The translations under genes were made by a program, and so were the position numbers. Below the pieces are notes generated by a model. That model had not been told where the DNA came from and did not search any database. It worked only from the letters and a program-made list of their open reading frames with translations. Shown here in pieces: positions 18,918 through 28,192 of a DNA stretch of 64,000 nt. Location of the stretch: assembly GCA_965237895.1 (NCBI GenBank), contig CBDEGR010000001.1:434001-498000 (forward strand), read 5' to 3'. This DNA comes from CBDEGR01 sp965237895 (GTDB lineage Bacteria; Acidobacteriota; Terriglobia; UBA7540; JAPUME01). Each line of letters begins with the position of its first letter. Position 1 is the first letter of the stretch.

Positions 18918-19432
18918 AGGATGCCGGCTCGAGGCATGACCAACAACGGTTTCTCCACCTACCCAGCGGTGAAAGTGGAACTCCGCCGGCGGATGGCGCA
19001 GGGCTTGCCGTTCCAGGCCAACTACACCTTTGGCCGTGCCATCACCGACGACGACGGCGCCCCGAGCTCCCTCTTCACCCAGAGGCCCACCCGGTGCGCA
19101 ACCCCCATTTGACCATACAGGAGTTGGCCCCGCGCCACCAGTTCAACGCCAACTGGATCTATGAGCTGCCTTTCGGGGGCGGCAAGGCCTTCGCTCCCCA
19201 AAGCGCTATCTGGCGGAAGGTACTGGAAGGCTGGCAGACCACCGGCTTGATCAAGTTCCGCACCGGCCGGCCGCTTTCGATTCGTTCGGGTGAGGTCTTC
19301 AACCTCACCAATACGCCCAACTTCGACACCCCCAACCTGGATATCTCCGATGACGATTTGGTCTTCGGGCAGATCCTCGACACCATCACGAACCCGCGGC
19401 AGATGCAGTTCGCGCTTAAGATCAATTTCTAG
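18918..19432 (+). pseudogene. Oar-like TonB-dependent receptor, C-terminal remnant
   Basis: Two frames carry pieces of the end of a carboxypeptidase-regulatory TonB receptor: TNNGFSTYPAVKVELRRRMA and FQANYTFGRAITDDDGAPSS, then after a shift near 19090 RHQFNANWIYELPFGGGKAF, WQTTGLIKFRTGRPLSIRSG, EVFNLTNTPNFDTPNLD and the terminal QFALKINF. The stretch between RSG and EVFNLTN, normally about 80 residues, is missing. The intact relative at 49322-52696 shows the full arrangement. The upstream about 900 residues are absent. Confidence 0.85.
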
Positions 19433-19468
19433 CAATTCCTGCAGGCAGCGAAGAAGGAATCAAAGCAG

Positions 19469-19500
19469 AAAAGGGGGACGGCTCACGCCGTCCCCCTTTC
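19469..19500. terminator. Strong bidirectional hairpin terminator
   Basis: GGGGGACGGC and GCCGTCCCCC form a perfect 10-bp stem with a 4-base loop, flanked by AAAA on the left and TTTC on the right. It sits between the rightward receptor remnant and the leftward CRTAC1 gene, so it can work in both directions. Confidence 0.7.
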
Positions 19501-19697
19501 CGTTCCTCCAGGTCCGAACGAAGTGAATCCCTGTCGGTCGGCTCTCGTGCCGGTGAAGGGATGGGAAGATCTGAAGGATTTGTTGCAACGGGAAAACAAG
19601 CGATGAGTTTCGCGGCCAAGGCCAGTGCCCGGCAAACGAGAACGCCACCTGCCCCCGATTGGGTCACTGCGCGTCAGTTTAGGCCTACTCAACTGGG

Positions 19698-21467
19698 CTA
19701 GGGAATGCGGAATTTAGGAAAAGGACGCTCAACGATTCCGACGCCTTCCTGCACGGTAATGATTTGATTGGCGGCGACATTTTCCAGCCTGTCCACCGTG
19801 CCCGAAGGCCAGGTGATTTCCAGGGAATCAACGTTTTGGTGCACACCGAGCCCAAGGTAGACTCTGGGGTCTTGAGCCGCCTGATAGCTCATGCCTCCTT
19901 TGGCATCGCTAACCTGAGTCAGCTCGCCAGCCACCATTTTCAGCCGGGCTCCAATCCCATCGCGATTTGACCGTGTACCCCGCAGGTAAACCGCCAGCCA
20001 ATGGTTCATGTTGCCGCCGTCGTTGCGGAGGAGTTGGGGGGCCTGCCCGTTATTGCTGATCAAAATGTCCAGGTCGCCGTCGTTATCGTAGTCCCCCAAT
20101 GCGGCACCGCGGCTGACTCGGGGCAGAGAGAATTCCGGGCCGAGCTGGTCGGAGACGTTATCGAAACGCCCCTCTCCCACGTTGCGGAACATCAGGTTCG
20201 GCTCCGCGTAAGTCACGTTGTCGTGAAAGAGGTGAATATTATCCAGGATGTGGCCGTTGGCAACGAACAGGTCCACGCGCCCATCGTTATCGTAATCAAA
20301 AAAGCGCGTCCCAAAACCGCTGAAAAGGATGATTTGGCCGCCAATTTGAGATCGATCGGTAGCATCGTCAAAAGTGTCGTCGCCGTTGTTCCGATAGAGT
20401 CGGTCGAGTTCGAAGTTCAGGTGAGTTACGTAGAGATCCATCCAGCCGTTGCCGTCGTAGTCCGCGGCATCGGTGCCCATGCCGGCTTCGGCCTTGCCAT
20501 CCTCGCTGTAACCGACGCCGGCCATGAAGGTGACGTCACGGAAGGTCCCGTCGGCGTTGTTCAGAAAGAGAAAATTCCGCATGGTATCGTTAGCCTGAAA
20601 GACGTCAATCCAACCGTCATTGTTAAAGTCGGCCGCTACCAGCCCCAAGCCCTTCGCCAGCTCGTTGCCCATGCCGGCCTGCTCAGTTACATCCGTGAAG
20701 GTTCCGTCCCCATTATTGTGGTAAAGGGTAGGCAATTGGCCCTGGTAATTATCCGGATGGCAATAGGAACGGTAGCCGGGCCGGTGTTCACCACAAAAGA
20801 GGTTGTGGTCAGGGGACCAGTCGACATAGTTGGCGATCATCAGGTCCAGGTGTCCATTCTTGTCGTAGTCGAAGAAGGCCGCACTGGAGCCCCATTTGCC
20901 CCGATTAGCCACGCCCGCCTTCTGCGTAACGTCACTGAAGGTGCCGTCCCCGTTGTTGCGGTAGAGGATCGCGCGGTCCCATCCCACCGCGTAGAGATCG
21001 GCAAAGCTATCGTTGTCGTAATCGGCCACAGCGACTCCCGTGCCGAAGACTCCCTCGGCACCCACCCCGGCTTGCTCGGTGACCTCGGTAAAACTCCCGT
21101 CGCCGTTGTTGCGGTAGAGGGCGCTGCGGAGGGGTTTTTTCGGTTTGTACAGCCGGGTCTCGCTGCTTTGGACGAGGTAGACGTCCAGGAAGCTGTCGTT
21201 GTTATAGTCTATCCACCCACATCCTGCCCCCATGGTCTCAATGAAGTATTTTTCCGGGGTAGCCGCGTTATCGTGCTTGAAGGTAATGCCGGTCTGGGGA
21301 AGAACATCGACGAACTTCACCGTAACATTCTGTGCACGCAGGAAGCCACCCACAATGAAGGAACAGAGGATCCAAACCAGGCGGGTCCTCACGCGACTCC
21401 CAAGCTGCCGCTTTCTGTGGTTACAATCCTGTTTCGTATTGAGCAAGAAACTCATGGCTTTGGGCAT
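19698..21467 (-). CDS. CRTAC1 family protein (FG-GAP/VCBS repeats, ASPIC/UnbV domain)
   Basis: A 589-residue exported protein with a hydrophobic N-terminal segment (LVWILCSFIVGGFLRAQN, cleavage after AQ likely). At least six FG-GAP/VCBS repeats follow, each with a calcium-type DxDxDG-like loop (DYNNDSFLDVY, DYDNDSFADLY, DYDKNGHLDLM, DFNNDGWIDVF, DYDGNGWMDLY, DYDNDGRVDLF, DYDNDGDLDIL), forming a beta-propeller. The C-terminus is an ASPIC/UnbV domain (SNRDGIGARLKMVAG, LEITWPSGTVDRL). Such proteins are abundant in Acidobacteriota; their role is unknown, probably extracellular binding. The repeats make the opposite strand open for long stretches, which is not a gene. Confidence 0.93.
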   Translation of the reverse strand: MPKAMSFLLNTKQDCNHRKRQLGSRVRTRLVWILCSFIVGGFLRAQNVTVKFVDVLPQTGITFKHDNAATPEKYFIETMGAGCGWIDYNNDSFLDVYLVQSSETRLYKPKKPLRSALYRNNGDGSFTEVTEQAGVGAEGVFGTGVAVADYDNDSFADLYAVGWDRAILYRNNGDGTFSDVTQKAGVANRGKWGSSAAFFDYDKNGHLDLMIANYVDWSPDHNLFCGEHRPGYRSYCHPDNYQGQLPTLYHNNGDGTFTDVTEQAGMGNELAKGLGLVAADFNNDGWIDVFQANDTMRNFLFLNNADGTFRDVTFMAGVGYSEDGKAEAGMGTDAADYDGNGWMDLYVTHLNFELDRLYRNNGDDTFDDATDRSQIGGQIILFSGFGTRFFDYDNDGRVDLFVANGHILDNIHLFHDNVTYAEPNLMFRNVGEGRFDNVSDQLGPEFSLPRVSRGAALGDYDNDGDLDILISNNGQAPQLLRNDGGNMNHWLAVYLRGTRSNRDGIGARLKMVAGELTQVSDAKGGMSYQAAQDPRVYLGLGVHQNVDSLEITWPSGTVDRLENVAANQIITVQEGVGIVERPFPKFRIP

Positions 21468-21690
21468 TTCCCTATTGGCTCGCCGCGGCCTTTCCGAGGA
21501 GGACGCCCGACGGATGGAATCCCGTTAATATTAAGCTCTCCACCGTCAGATCGCTCCACCGCGCCGGTCTCAATACCAGCGGATACTTCCAGGCTGCTTT
21601 CATTGTTCACCCCGGGATAGTTTCCTTATGCTTGGTGCACACATCAACAACAGGGGATAACGGAACAGATGCTATGCAAGGATCACGGAC

Positions 21691-22641
21691 TTATTTGTGA
21701 TCGTCCCCCCTCAATACCGCTTGAGACAGTCCTCGGATATAGCCGACAGCGTACAACCGACCAAGCATATGGTAGCCCGGGGTATCGTTGCTTTCACCCT
21801 CAAGGGTTGGCACATGATCTGGTCGCATCGGTCCTCTGAAACCAATCTCGTGATACGCCCGCATTGCGGCAGCCATGTCGGTTTTGCCGTTATCGTGGAA
21901 GGACTCGCGGAATTTCGGTACTGCGCCAACAACATCACGGAAGTGGGCATAGTGGATACGATTGCCGAACCGGTGGACCATCGACGGGATATCCATGTCT
22001 CCCATCTCAGCGAATGTACCCTGACAAAAGCAAATTCCATTAGTCGGGCTGGGTTCGATGTTGAAGACCCTTTCATATGCCTCCGAGCTGGTGATGATTC
22101 GGTCCTGACCACGCAGTGGTGACATCGGTGGATCGTCTGGGTGCAGCGCCAGGTTGACTCCCGCCTCTTCTGCAGCTGGGATGATTATCTTAAGCATCTG
22201 TTCGAGGTTCTTCCAAAGTTGGTCTGCGGTAATGGCTCCACCTGGTGCCGGTGCTGTGTGCCTAAGCAGCTTAGCATCAAAACTGGTCACTGAGGCACCG
22301 CCTCGTTCGGGCGTCGTTGTGTTCGTGCGAGACCAGTCGTCGTCGGGCATGAAATTGTAACAACATACGGCGACACCAGCCTTGCCCATGTTTCGGATAA
22401 GTGTCACAAAATCTAGAATTTGTTCATCCCAGCCGGATTTCCCATGAACGATCCTATCATGTGGGATGTAACCCTCAATAATCGACAATTTCATGCCAAA
22501 ATCTTCGATCCTATCGCGAAGCGCCAGGAGGTCGTCCAGCTTCAGGCCGGGGTAACGTGCCACGATATCCGTCACGCCGATCTGAGCAGCTAGTCGGAGG
22601 TTCTCATCACTTGGGGGTGTCAAATTGAGAGCGATTCTCAT
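21691..22641 (-). CDS. uxuA: Mannonate dehydratase (UxuA-like)
   Basis: A 316-residue TIM-barrel protein of the UxuA family: GVTDIVARYPG near the start, GKAGVAVCCYNFMPDDDWSRT, NLALHPDDPPMSPLRGQDRI, NGICFCQGTFAEMGDMD, IHYAHFRDVVGAVPKFRESF and GFRGPMRPDHVPTLEGE. The conserved HPDDPP, CQGT, HFRD and RPDHVP blocks carry the metal ligands. The enzyme dehydrates D-mannonate to 2-keto-3-deoxygluconate in hexuronate catabolism. It is shorter than E. coli UxuA (394 aa) but in the range of UxuA-related homologues. No uronate isomerase or KDG kinase is adjacent; a DapA-type aldolase at 30955 could in principle act downstream. Confidence 0.9.
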   Translation of the reverse strand: MRIALNLTPPSDENLRLAAQIGVTDIVARYPGLKLDDLLALRDRIEDFGMKLSIIEGYIPHDRIVHGKSGWDEQILDFVTLIRNMGKAGVAVCCYNFMPDDDWSRTNTTTPERGGASVTSFDAKLLRHTAPAPGGAITADQLWKNLEQMLKIIIPAAEEAGVNLALHPDDPPMSPLRGQDRIITSSEAYERVFNIEPSPTNGICFCQGTFAEMGDMDIPSMVHRFGNRIHYAHFRDVVGAVPKFRESFHDNGKTDMAAAMRAYHEIGFRGPMRPDHVPTLEGESNDTPGYHMLGRLYAVGYIRGLSQAVLRGDDHK

Positions 22642-22684
22642 GTTTAGCCAAGATTACCCTCTACGTCTACGTCGTCGGCCAGGG

Positions 22685-22740
22685 TGACCTGACCGATATT
22701 TTGTACCAGTTCCAATGAGAGAGTCTACATCACATTGAGC
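22685..22740 (+). repeat. IS3-family left-end fragment
   Basis: TGACCTGACC followed by TTTTGTACCAG and CAATGAGAGAG matches the end at 16164 before orfA. No transposase start follows, so this is an orphan IS end. Confidence 0.5.
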
Positions 22741-22763
22741 GGACCGGGATACTTGTACCAACT

Positions 22764-23290
22764 TCAGGGCGAGTTTCCTGTTGTTTGTATGCCAGTCAAA
22801 TCGCGGCGAGCCGCGATTTGACTGGCGAATTCGTTCGGCGTCCGTTCCCCGAGAGCCCTTTGAGGACGACTCTCGTTGTATTCCCAACGGGAGACCAGGC
22901 GACGGAAGTTATGCAGCCAAGCAAAGAGGCGTTCGATCTTCCATCGTCGGCAGTAGCGTCGGAGCACTCGACCGTCCTGCGTCTTCTGTTTCCGGCGGTT
23001 GCTCCGGTGCAGTTACTGGTCGAGTCCCTCACAGTCGTAGGCCGCATCGCCGATCATTTTCTCCGGCTTGGGCCGGACGAACCGCTGCGCGACCGTGGCT
23101 TCGACGAGTCGGGTTTCATGCGGCGAAGCGCTGGCGACGCTAGCGGCGAGAGGAAGACCATAGCGGTCTGCGATCGCCATGATTTTACTGCCTTTTCCAC
23201 GCCGAGTTGGGCCGACAGCAGAGCCCCCTTTTTCGCGCTCGAAAAGCTGGCGTCGATGAAAGTCTCCGACAGGTCCAACCGGCCCCGCGA
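22764..23290 (-). pseudogene. IS5/IS427-type transposase remnant fused to an IS3 orfB tail
   Basis: On the minus strand the pieces read: FIDASFSSAKKGALLSAQLG (normally DGSFAPAKKGG), a degraded DxAYD region near 23040, then [21 protein letters not shown], the catalytic C-terminal motif of IS5-family DDE transposases. Several frameshifts separate them. At the end of the last piece the frame passes into [20 protein letters not shown], the C-terminus of an IS3-family integrase-type orfB. So two different elements are joined here. Confidence 0.75.
22791..22826. repeat. 17-bp perfect inverted repeat with 2-base spacer
   Basis: GCCAGTCAAATCGCGGC (22791-22807), spacer GA, then its exact reverse complement (22810-22826). 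It lies where the IS3 orfB tail ends and duplicates the codons for FASQIAA in inverted form. Confidence 0.9.
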
Positions 23291-23297
23291 GGCATGT

Positions 23298-23640
23298 TTA
23301 GAGTACCACCTTGAAAGGCCGCTTCAAAACAAATGCGAAGACCAGTGACAGTACCAACAAGGTACGCCGGCGCGAGTGAGCTTCACGAGAAGGTCCTGAA
23401 TCGAGTTGTCCAGACGAAGGGCCTGGGTTGGAAGTTGTTGGCCTCCAGGTACTCACGGCATACAGCATTTTGGAAATCTCGTTGTTGGCGGGCCCCTGGG
23501 CCGCTAGCAAGATGATCTGGGCGCGGAGTACCATCTCCTGGGATCTGGTGCGAACTGCTCCCCTTCCATCAGAACGGTTCGTTGAGCGGCCCTGACGGTC
23601 AGGGGAAAAAGCTGGTTTCCCCATGGTCCTGATACTATCT
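23298..23640 (-). pseudogene. IS630-type transposase N-terminal remnant
   Basis: On the minus strand the frame includes RTRSQEMVLRAQIILLAAQG and PANNEISKML, a homeodomain-like helix-turn-helix typical of IS630 transposase N-termini (consensus RARIVLLAADGLSNREIA). Sequence after this no longer matches, and no DDE domain follows. Confidence 0.6.
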
Positions 23641-23920
23641 CCTTCTGTCGCCTTGTCCAGAAATTCCTAGGGCACTACGCTAGATGCAGGGACTAGTAGA
23701 CGAACCAGCAAAACTCATGCTATGTGTTGGTTTTGGAATTTGGCGTGCAGTATCGAGGTGAGAAGGGGCAACTGCCAGAGTTGCTGTTAAGCACATGGTG
23801 CTGACGATGCCCAACGAGCGGGCGACATGCGGCATTCGTGTCGATGTCATCAGACCACGGCGGACCGAAACCTGGCGGAAGCAAGCTCACCGCAATACAG
23901 CGAAAGGGAGGATTTGTCTC

Positions 23921-24881
23921 ATGAGCATTATCAAGATTGCCAGCATTTGTCCTCGAATGGGTTTATCCGATCCGGAGGGGAACATGGAAACGCTGGCCCG
24001 ATGGTCCAGAAAGGCCGCTAACGCCGGAGCGGATCTCGCGTTGTTCCCCGAAATCTTCATCACAGGTTATGGTGAAAAATTCATGTACAGTGCAGGCTAT
24101 GCTAATCGGGGGCGATTCCTTTCGCTGGGGGAGCTCGTCCCGGGACCCACGACGGAAAAGTTGGTTGAACTCAGCCGCGACTTGGGGATTTTTCTCTGCG
24201 CGGGATTGCTCGAGCGCGATGAAGATTTACGATATAACACCCAGGTGATGATTGACCCGGTGAAAGGGTATTTGGGCTGCTATCGCAAGATCCAAGTCGA
24301 TATCAGTGAACAATGGTTTTCCGAGCCTGGTACTAATACCCCAGTGTTCGACGTGCGTGGAGTCCCAACGGGAATCCTGATTTGCCGTGACAAGTCCTAT
24401 CCCGAAGTAGCCCGTATGGTGGCTTTGGAGGGGGCTCAGCTTCTTCTTGCGCCGCACGCGGCAACCGAACAGCCCAGCATGGGTTTTAGGTCATGGTCGT
24501 TGAAGATCTGTGCGGTGAGGGCCATGGAGAACGGTTGTTATCTGATCGCCGATAACAACATTTATGATTGTCCTATGGCTGAGGGCCGATAACAACATTT
24601 ATGATTGTCCTATGGCTGACGACCGCTGCCAGGCCGGCTACAACTTCGCCATCGATCCCTATGGCGAGGTCATTCACTGCGACGAGGGACCTGGTAACAC
24701 TGAGAAGATGGCTCTGATTACGGTGGATACCAACAAGGTACGCCGGCGTAGGGAGCTTGAGGGGCTTAGCTTCAATCTCTGGGCGCGCCGGCCGGAGGCG
24801 TACCGGCGACTGCTCCAACAGCCCGGAGCTCCTCCCGATAAGCCCGGCCCATTCTCAGCCAGGAGTGGTCGCGACACCTGA
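23921..24881 (+). pseudogene. Carbon-nitrogen hydrolase (nitrilase family), disrupted by 37-bp duplication
   Basis: Start at ATG 23921 follows AAAGGGAGGA. The frame encodes a nitrilase-superfamily amidohydrolase with the triad Glu (ALFPEIFITGYG), Lys (GCYRKIQVD) and Cys (GILICRDKSYPEVAR). It runs to ENGCYLIADNNIYDCPMAEGR and stops at 24592. The rest of the domain (DDRCQAGYNFAIDPYGEVIH, then RRELEGLSFNLWARRPEAYR) continues in another frame up to 24881. The break is caused by a 35-base repeat at a 37-base period (24548-24582 and 24585-24619); deleting one unit restores one ORF of about 308 residues. Family members hydrolyse amides, nitriles or N-carbamoyl compounds in the cytoplasm; the substrate is unknown. 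As it stands the protein lacks its last 85 or so residues. Confidence 0.88.
24548..24619 (+). repeat. Tandem duplication, 35-bp identical units, 37-bp period
   Basis: The 35 bases that start GCCGATAACAACATTTATG (24548-24582) recur exactly at 24585-24619, separated by GG. The period is not a multiple of three, so the duplication frameshifts the hydrolase gene. Confidence 0.95.
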
Positions 24882-24910
24882 ATCCGCACAAATTCGAGTG
24901 AACAGGCTTG

Positions 24911-26410
24911 TTACTTGTGATTTCCCGAGTTGTTTAAGAAAAAGACGGATACGAACGAAGCGGCAAGGCTAACAAAAAAGGAAAAGGGCATGATCCACAT
25001 GAAAGAAATTCCTTGCTCCATACCGAAGATCTCTTTGCTGAAGGCCGTCAATAAACTGGTCAGTAGACCCGCTGTAAATCCGATTAAGACCGCTTTGCTC
25101 CCGGCACGGGGAAAGAACATTCCGACGAAGAACAACGCCCCCAGGGGAGCAACAAATAGATGGTTGACCCGCTCCATGAGGTCTACCAGGGTCCATTCGC
25201 CAGCTTGCATAATCCGATTCATCACCAGAGCGGAGACAATACCGAAGATACCGACCAGTATTGCCGTGACTTTGGCCGGTATGAGACTATGCCGATATTT
25301 TTCCAAAATGTTGAATCGCTGAGAGAAGTCAGTGACCACTACGCTTGATATGGAATTGATGCCTGAACTCAGACTTGACATGGCGGCAGCCAGAAGTGCA
25401 GCCAGCATGAGTCCGGAAATACCGGTCGGAACGTCTGTCGCGATGAACTCCGGAAGAACCTTATCCGCCCGAGAAGCGATTTGCCCTTGAAATTCCTGAA
25501 CGGGAAGTCCCGAACCAGAATAGCTTAAGAAGAAGAGCGACAATCCACAAATCATCAGCAAGACGATCATACTTACATTGCTGCAAACGAAAATCCATAC
25601 CGATTGGCGGGCTGCTCTGACCGAAGAGGTGCTTAGATATCGTTGTGCCGCCGTCTGATCGGAGCCGTGAGTGCAAATATTCCAAATGAAATATCCAATG
25701 ACCCTTCCCCCTACCGTTACCCTTACAGTGGGATCGAGACTGAAAACCGGAACGGAGGAGCGTCCCGCACTGGAGAACGCTTGCCACCAGGTCAGCGGCC
25801 CGGCTCCTGTGACCCAACCCACATAGAGCGGAATAAAGAGAGTCCCGCCCACGAGAATCGTGAATTGGGCGAAGTCGGACCAGATCACCGCAGTGAATCC
25901 GCCTGAGGTAGTGTAGAAGGTTGTAATGACTCCGACCACCAGGATGATCGATGGAATGCTCCACCCGGTCATCGCAGAGACGGCAAATGATGCCGTATAG
26001 GTGACGAGTCCAATCCAAATTAGGCGTGTGACGATGAATACTGTAGCACCGAGACTCTGGACTTCGATACCAAACCGCTTTCCCAGGAATTCGTAAATAC
26101 TGGTGACGCGAAGGCGCATTAGAGAAGGAATGATCAACCTGTTGACCACCGGAAGGACCAGGAAAAAAGCAAGATTAGCGGTGTATAGACCGATGCCGTA
26201 GCGGATCACCTCCCCGGGCACGGACAGATAGGTGATGGTGGACAATAGGGTGGCGAAAACACTAATGCCTGCCAGAAGTGGCGGCACTCTTCGGTTTCCT
26301 AGAAAGTAGAATTCTTTCGAAGTTTGTCGCTTGGAAAAATAGACCCCAAGAAGAAACAGGCCCACCAGGTATGTGCCGATCACGACGAAATCAAGGGCAT
26401 CAAGGTGCAT
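24911..26410 (-). CDS. Sodium:solute symporter (SSS family), second copy
   Basis: A 499-residue membrane protein with about 13 hydrophobic segments. SSS features: SKEFYFLGNRRVPPLLAGIS, TLLSTITYLSVPGEVIRYGI, RLRVTSIYEFLGKRFGIEVQ, GGFTAVIWSDFAQFTILVGG, HGSDQTAAQRYLSTSSVRAA and MLAALLAAAMSSLSSGINSI. It differs strongly from the symporter at 14359, so the two are not recent duplicates. It resembles the pantothenate/multivitamin-like branch by eye, so substrate is open. It converges with the disrupted hydrolase (29 bases apart) and may have supplied its substrate or taken up peptides/amino acids for the catabolic genes to the right. Confidence 0.9.
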   Translation of the reverse strand: MHLDALDFVVIGTYLVGLFLLGVYFSKRQTSKEFYFLGNRRVPPLLAGISVFATLLSTITYLSVPGEVIRYGIGLYTANLAFFLVLPVVNRLIIPSLMRLRVTSIYEFLGKRFGIEVQSLGATVFIVTRLIWIGLVTYTASFAVSAMTGWSIPSIILVVGVITTFYTTSGGFTAVIWSDFAQFTILVGGTLFIPLYVGWVTGAGPLTWWQAFSSAGRSSVPVFSLDPTVRVTVGGRVIGYFIWNICTHGSDQTAAQRYLSTSSVRAARQSVWIFVCSNVSMIVLLMICGLSLFFLSYSGSGLPVQEFQGQIASRADKVLPEFIATDVPTGISGLMLAALLAAAMSSLSSGINSISSVVVTDFSQRFNILEKYRHSLIPAKVTAILVGIFGIVSALVMNRIMQAGEWTLVDLMERVNHLFVAPLGALFFVGMFFPRAGSKAVLIGFTAGLLTSLLTAFSKEIFGMEQGISFMWIMPFSFFVSLAASFVSVFFLNNSGNHK

Positions 26411-27048
26411 GACTATCCGTACCCTTTACTGGCCTGCACTTCTTCCCCCTCCAGGAAGTGCTGCCGAGGCCTTAAATGGATTTTCGATGGTGGCTCGATG
26501 GGTTCGCTAACGCGAAACTTAGTACCTCGGATGTGCTCATTCAGCTCCATCGACAATCACGGTGCGGTGACCTTTCCCCAACCCAGGAAACATTATGTTC
26601 AAAAGTCGCTTTGAGATCTAACTCTTGAGGCTCATTGACCTCAAATATTCTCATTTCGACTTGTGGCTTGTGTCGTAAACGTTTCGAAACGCGCAGGGGG
26701 TCGATAATACCTTAAATGACACAATCCCCGGGACGACAACTGTATTCTACACGACTCGATTCTTTGCAGTATTCATCTATTTACGATATATTCACATCTA
26801 CGATATAATGCACCTTCAGAACAGGTGAATCAGAATATCGAGGCTCTTCGGCGCCGCGCAAAAATGGTGGGTGTGTACACCAAAGCAGGTCGCGCAACGG
26901 CCGTGCGCGGAGCTTCGGCCATGAGCTAGCCGCGACATCCGGTTTGATCTTCTGGGTTTTCCGGTCGCATGCTGTTTTGGTGGGTAGCACAAAGACGTTG
27001 AAGAGTACCCCATTGGGGTGAGGGATTGCCAGACTTTTACCAAGAAGA
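26411..27048. other. Intergenic region with possible promoter and direct repeat
   Basis: About 640 bp without a supported gene, AT-richer than the flanks. TACGATATA occurs twice (26782-26790 and 26799-26807, period 17), and a perfect TATAAT at 26804-26809 could be the -10 box for the gene at 27049. The direct repeat could be an operator; this is a guess. Confidence 0.3.
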
Positions 27049-28182
27049 TTGAGAGGTCGGCGTGGGGCAGCCTCGAAAACCGGGAGAGAATGGGAGTTGG
27101 AGAACAAACAAGCGACTATGGGAGAGGGTAATACCCCCTTCGTAACCAGTAGGTGGCTCACCCAGGCCCTGCGGATTAACCAAATATATTTCAAGCTCGA
27201 GTCCAGTAATCCCACCGGATCGTTTAAAGACCGGTTCGTGGCCGCGGAGTTATCAAACATGCTCCGCAATGGCCAGAAGATCTGTCTGGCCACCAGTTCG
27301 GGAAACACAGGGTCTTCTTTGGCGGCATACTGCGCTCGCTACGGAATTGAATGTCATCTTTTTGTCAATGAAGAAGTGCCAGAGGCCAAGCTCGCCCAGA
27401 TCAAAGCCTACGAGCCTCATATCTATCGAGTGCGGGACTTCGGTATTGGAGCAGAATCGACCCTGAAGGTGTTCTCGCTGTTGCAAGAATTAGCGTCCGC
27501 TAAGAAGGCGAGTTTCGTGGTCTCCGCCTATCGCTACTGTCCGAAATCGATGGACGGGCTTGTTGCAATGAGCCAGGAGGTGGTGGGCCAGTTAGGTGGC
27601 GTGCCCGACCATGTATTCGTACCAGTCGGCGGAGGGGGCCTTCTTACGGGGGTCTGGCGTGGGTTTAAGCTGATGCATGAACGGAGTCAGATTGACCATT
27701 TGCCACGCGTTCACGCGGTCCAACCTACCGGCAACCCGACCGTCCACAGTACGTTGTCGAATGGGGACCGGGTTGTCGAACCCGTACTTTCCACCACCAA
27801 GATCAGTGGGCTTTCTGTACCTCTTGATATCGACGCCTCGCGCGCGGCGGCTGCGGTATCGGAGTCGAAAGGGATCCCTCTGCTCGTTGCGGACGAGGAC
27901 ATATGGAAGGCTCAGCGCCTCCTGTGCCGTTATGAGGGGATTTACGCCGAGCCGGCGGGCGCCACTTCGGTTGCGGGTTTGATTGAGGCTGCGACACAAG
28001 GCTGGGTCGACCGCGAAGACACTGTCGTGTGCCTGATCACGGGACATGGACTCAAAGATCCGCATTCCCTTGGGCGGGGGAAGGGTACGGGGGTGAGAAT
28101 AATCAGAGATTTGCATTTCGGTGAGATTCCCCGCCTGGACTTGGAGAGCGGAACTCCGAGAGATATTAGAATACGGACCTGA
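27049..28182 (+). CDS. PLP-dependent threonine synthase-like enzyme
   Basis: A fold-type II PLP enzyme with GEGNTPFV, YFKLESSNPTGSFKDRFV (PLP lysine in SFKD), CLATSSGNTGSSLAAYCARY, a glycine-rich PVGGGGLLTG phosphate loop, HAVQPTGNP, and YEGIYAEPAGATSVAGL. These match threonine synthase and its relatives (diaminopropionate ammonia-lyase, threonine dehydratase). The N-terminal Zn-ribbon found in many ThrC is absent. The frame opens at a TTG (27049); an ATG at 27118 directly before GEGNTPF is an alternative. The gene order with a deacylase, an aminotransferase-like and an aldolase-like gene suggests amino-acid catabolism rather than threonine synthesis. Substrate uncertain. Confidence 0.82.
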   Translation: MRGRRGAASKTGREWELENKQATMGEGNTPFVTSRWLTQALRINQIYFKLESSNPTGSFKDRFVAAELSNMLRNGQKICLATSSGNTGSSLAAYCARYGIECHLFVNEEVPEAKLAQIKAYEPHIYRVRDFGIGAESTLKVFSLLQELASAKKASFVVSAYRYCPKSMDGLVAMSQEVVGQLGGVPDHVFVPVGGGGLLTGVWRGFKLMHERSQIDHLPRVHAVQPTGNPTVHSTLSNGDRVVEPVLSTTKISGLSVPLDIDASRAAAAVSESKGIPLLVADEDIWKAQRLLCRYEGIYAEPAGATSVAGLIEAATQGWVDREDTVVCLITGHGLKDPHSLGRGKGTGVRIIRDLHFGEIPRLDLESGTPRDIRIRT

Positions 28183-28192
28183 AATCGCTATT

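Noticed and set aside
20001..21620. Very long plus-strand open frame (539 codons) opposite the CRTAC1 gene
   Set aside because: It mirrors the FG-GAP repeats of the real gene; valine-rich low-complexity translation and no domain.
26781..27308. Minus-strand 175-codon frame
   Set aside because: Overlaps the start of the threonine-synthase-like gene and has no homology signs.
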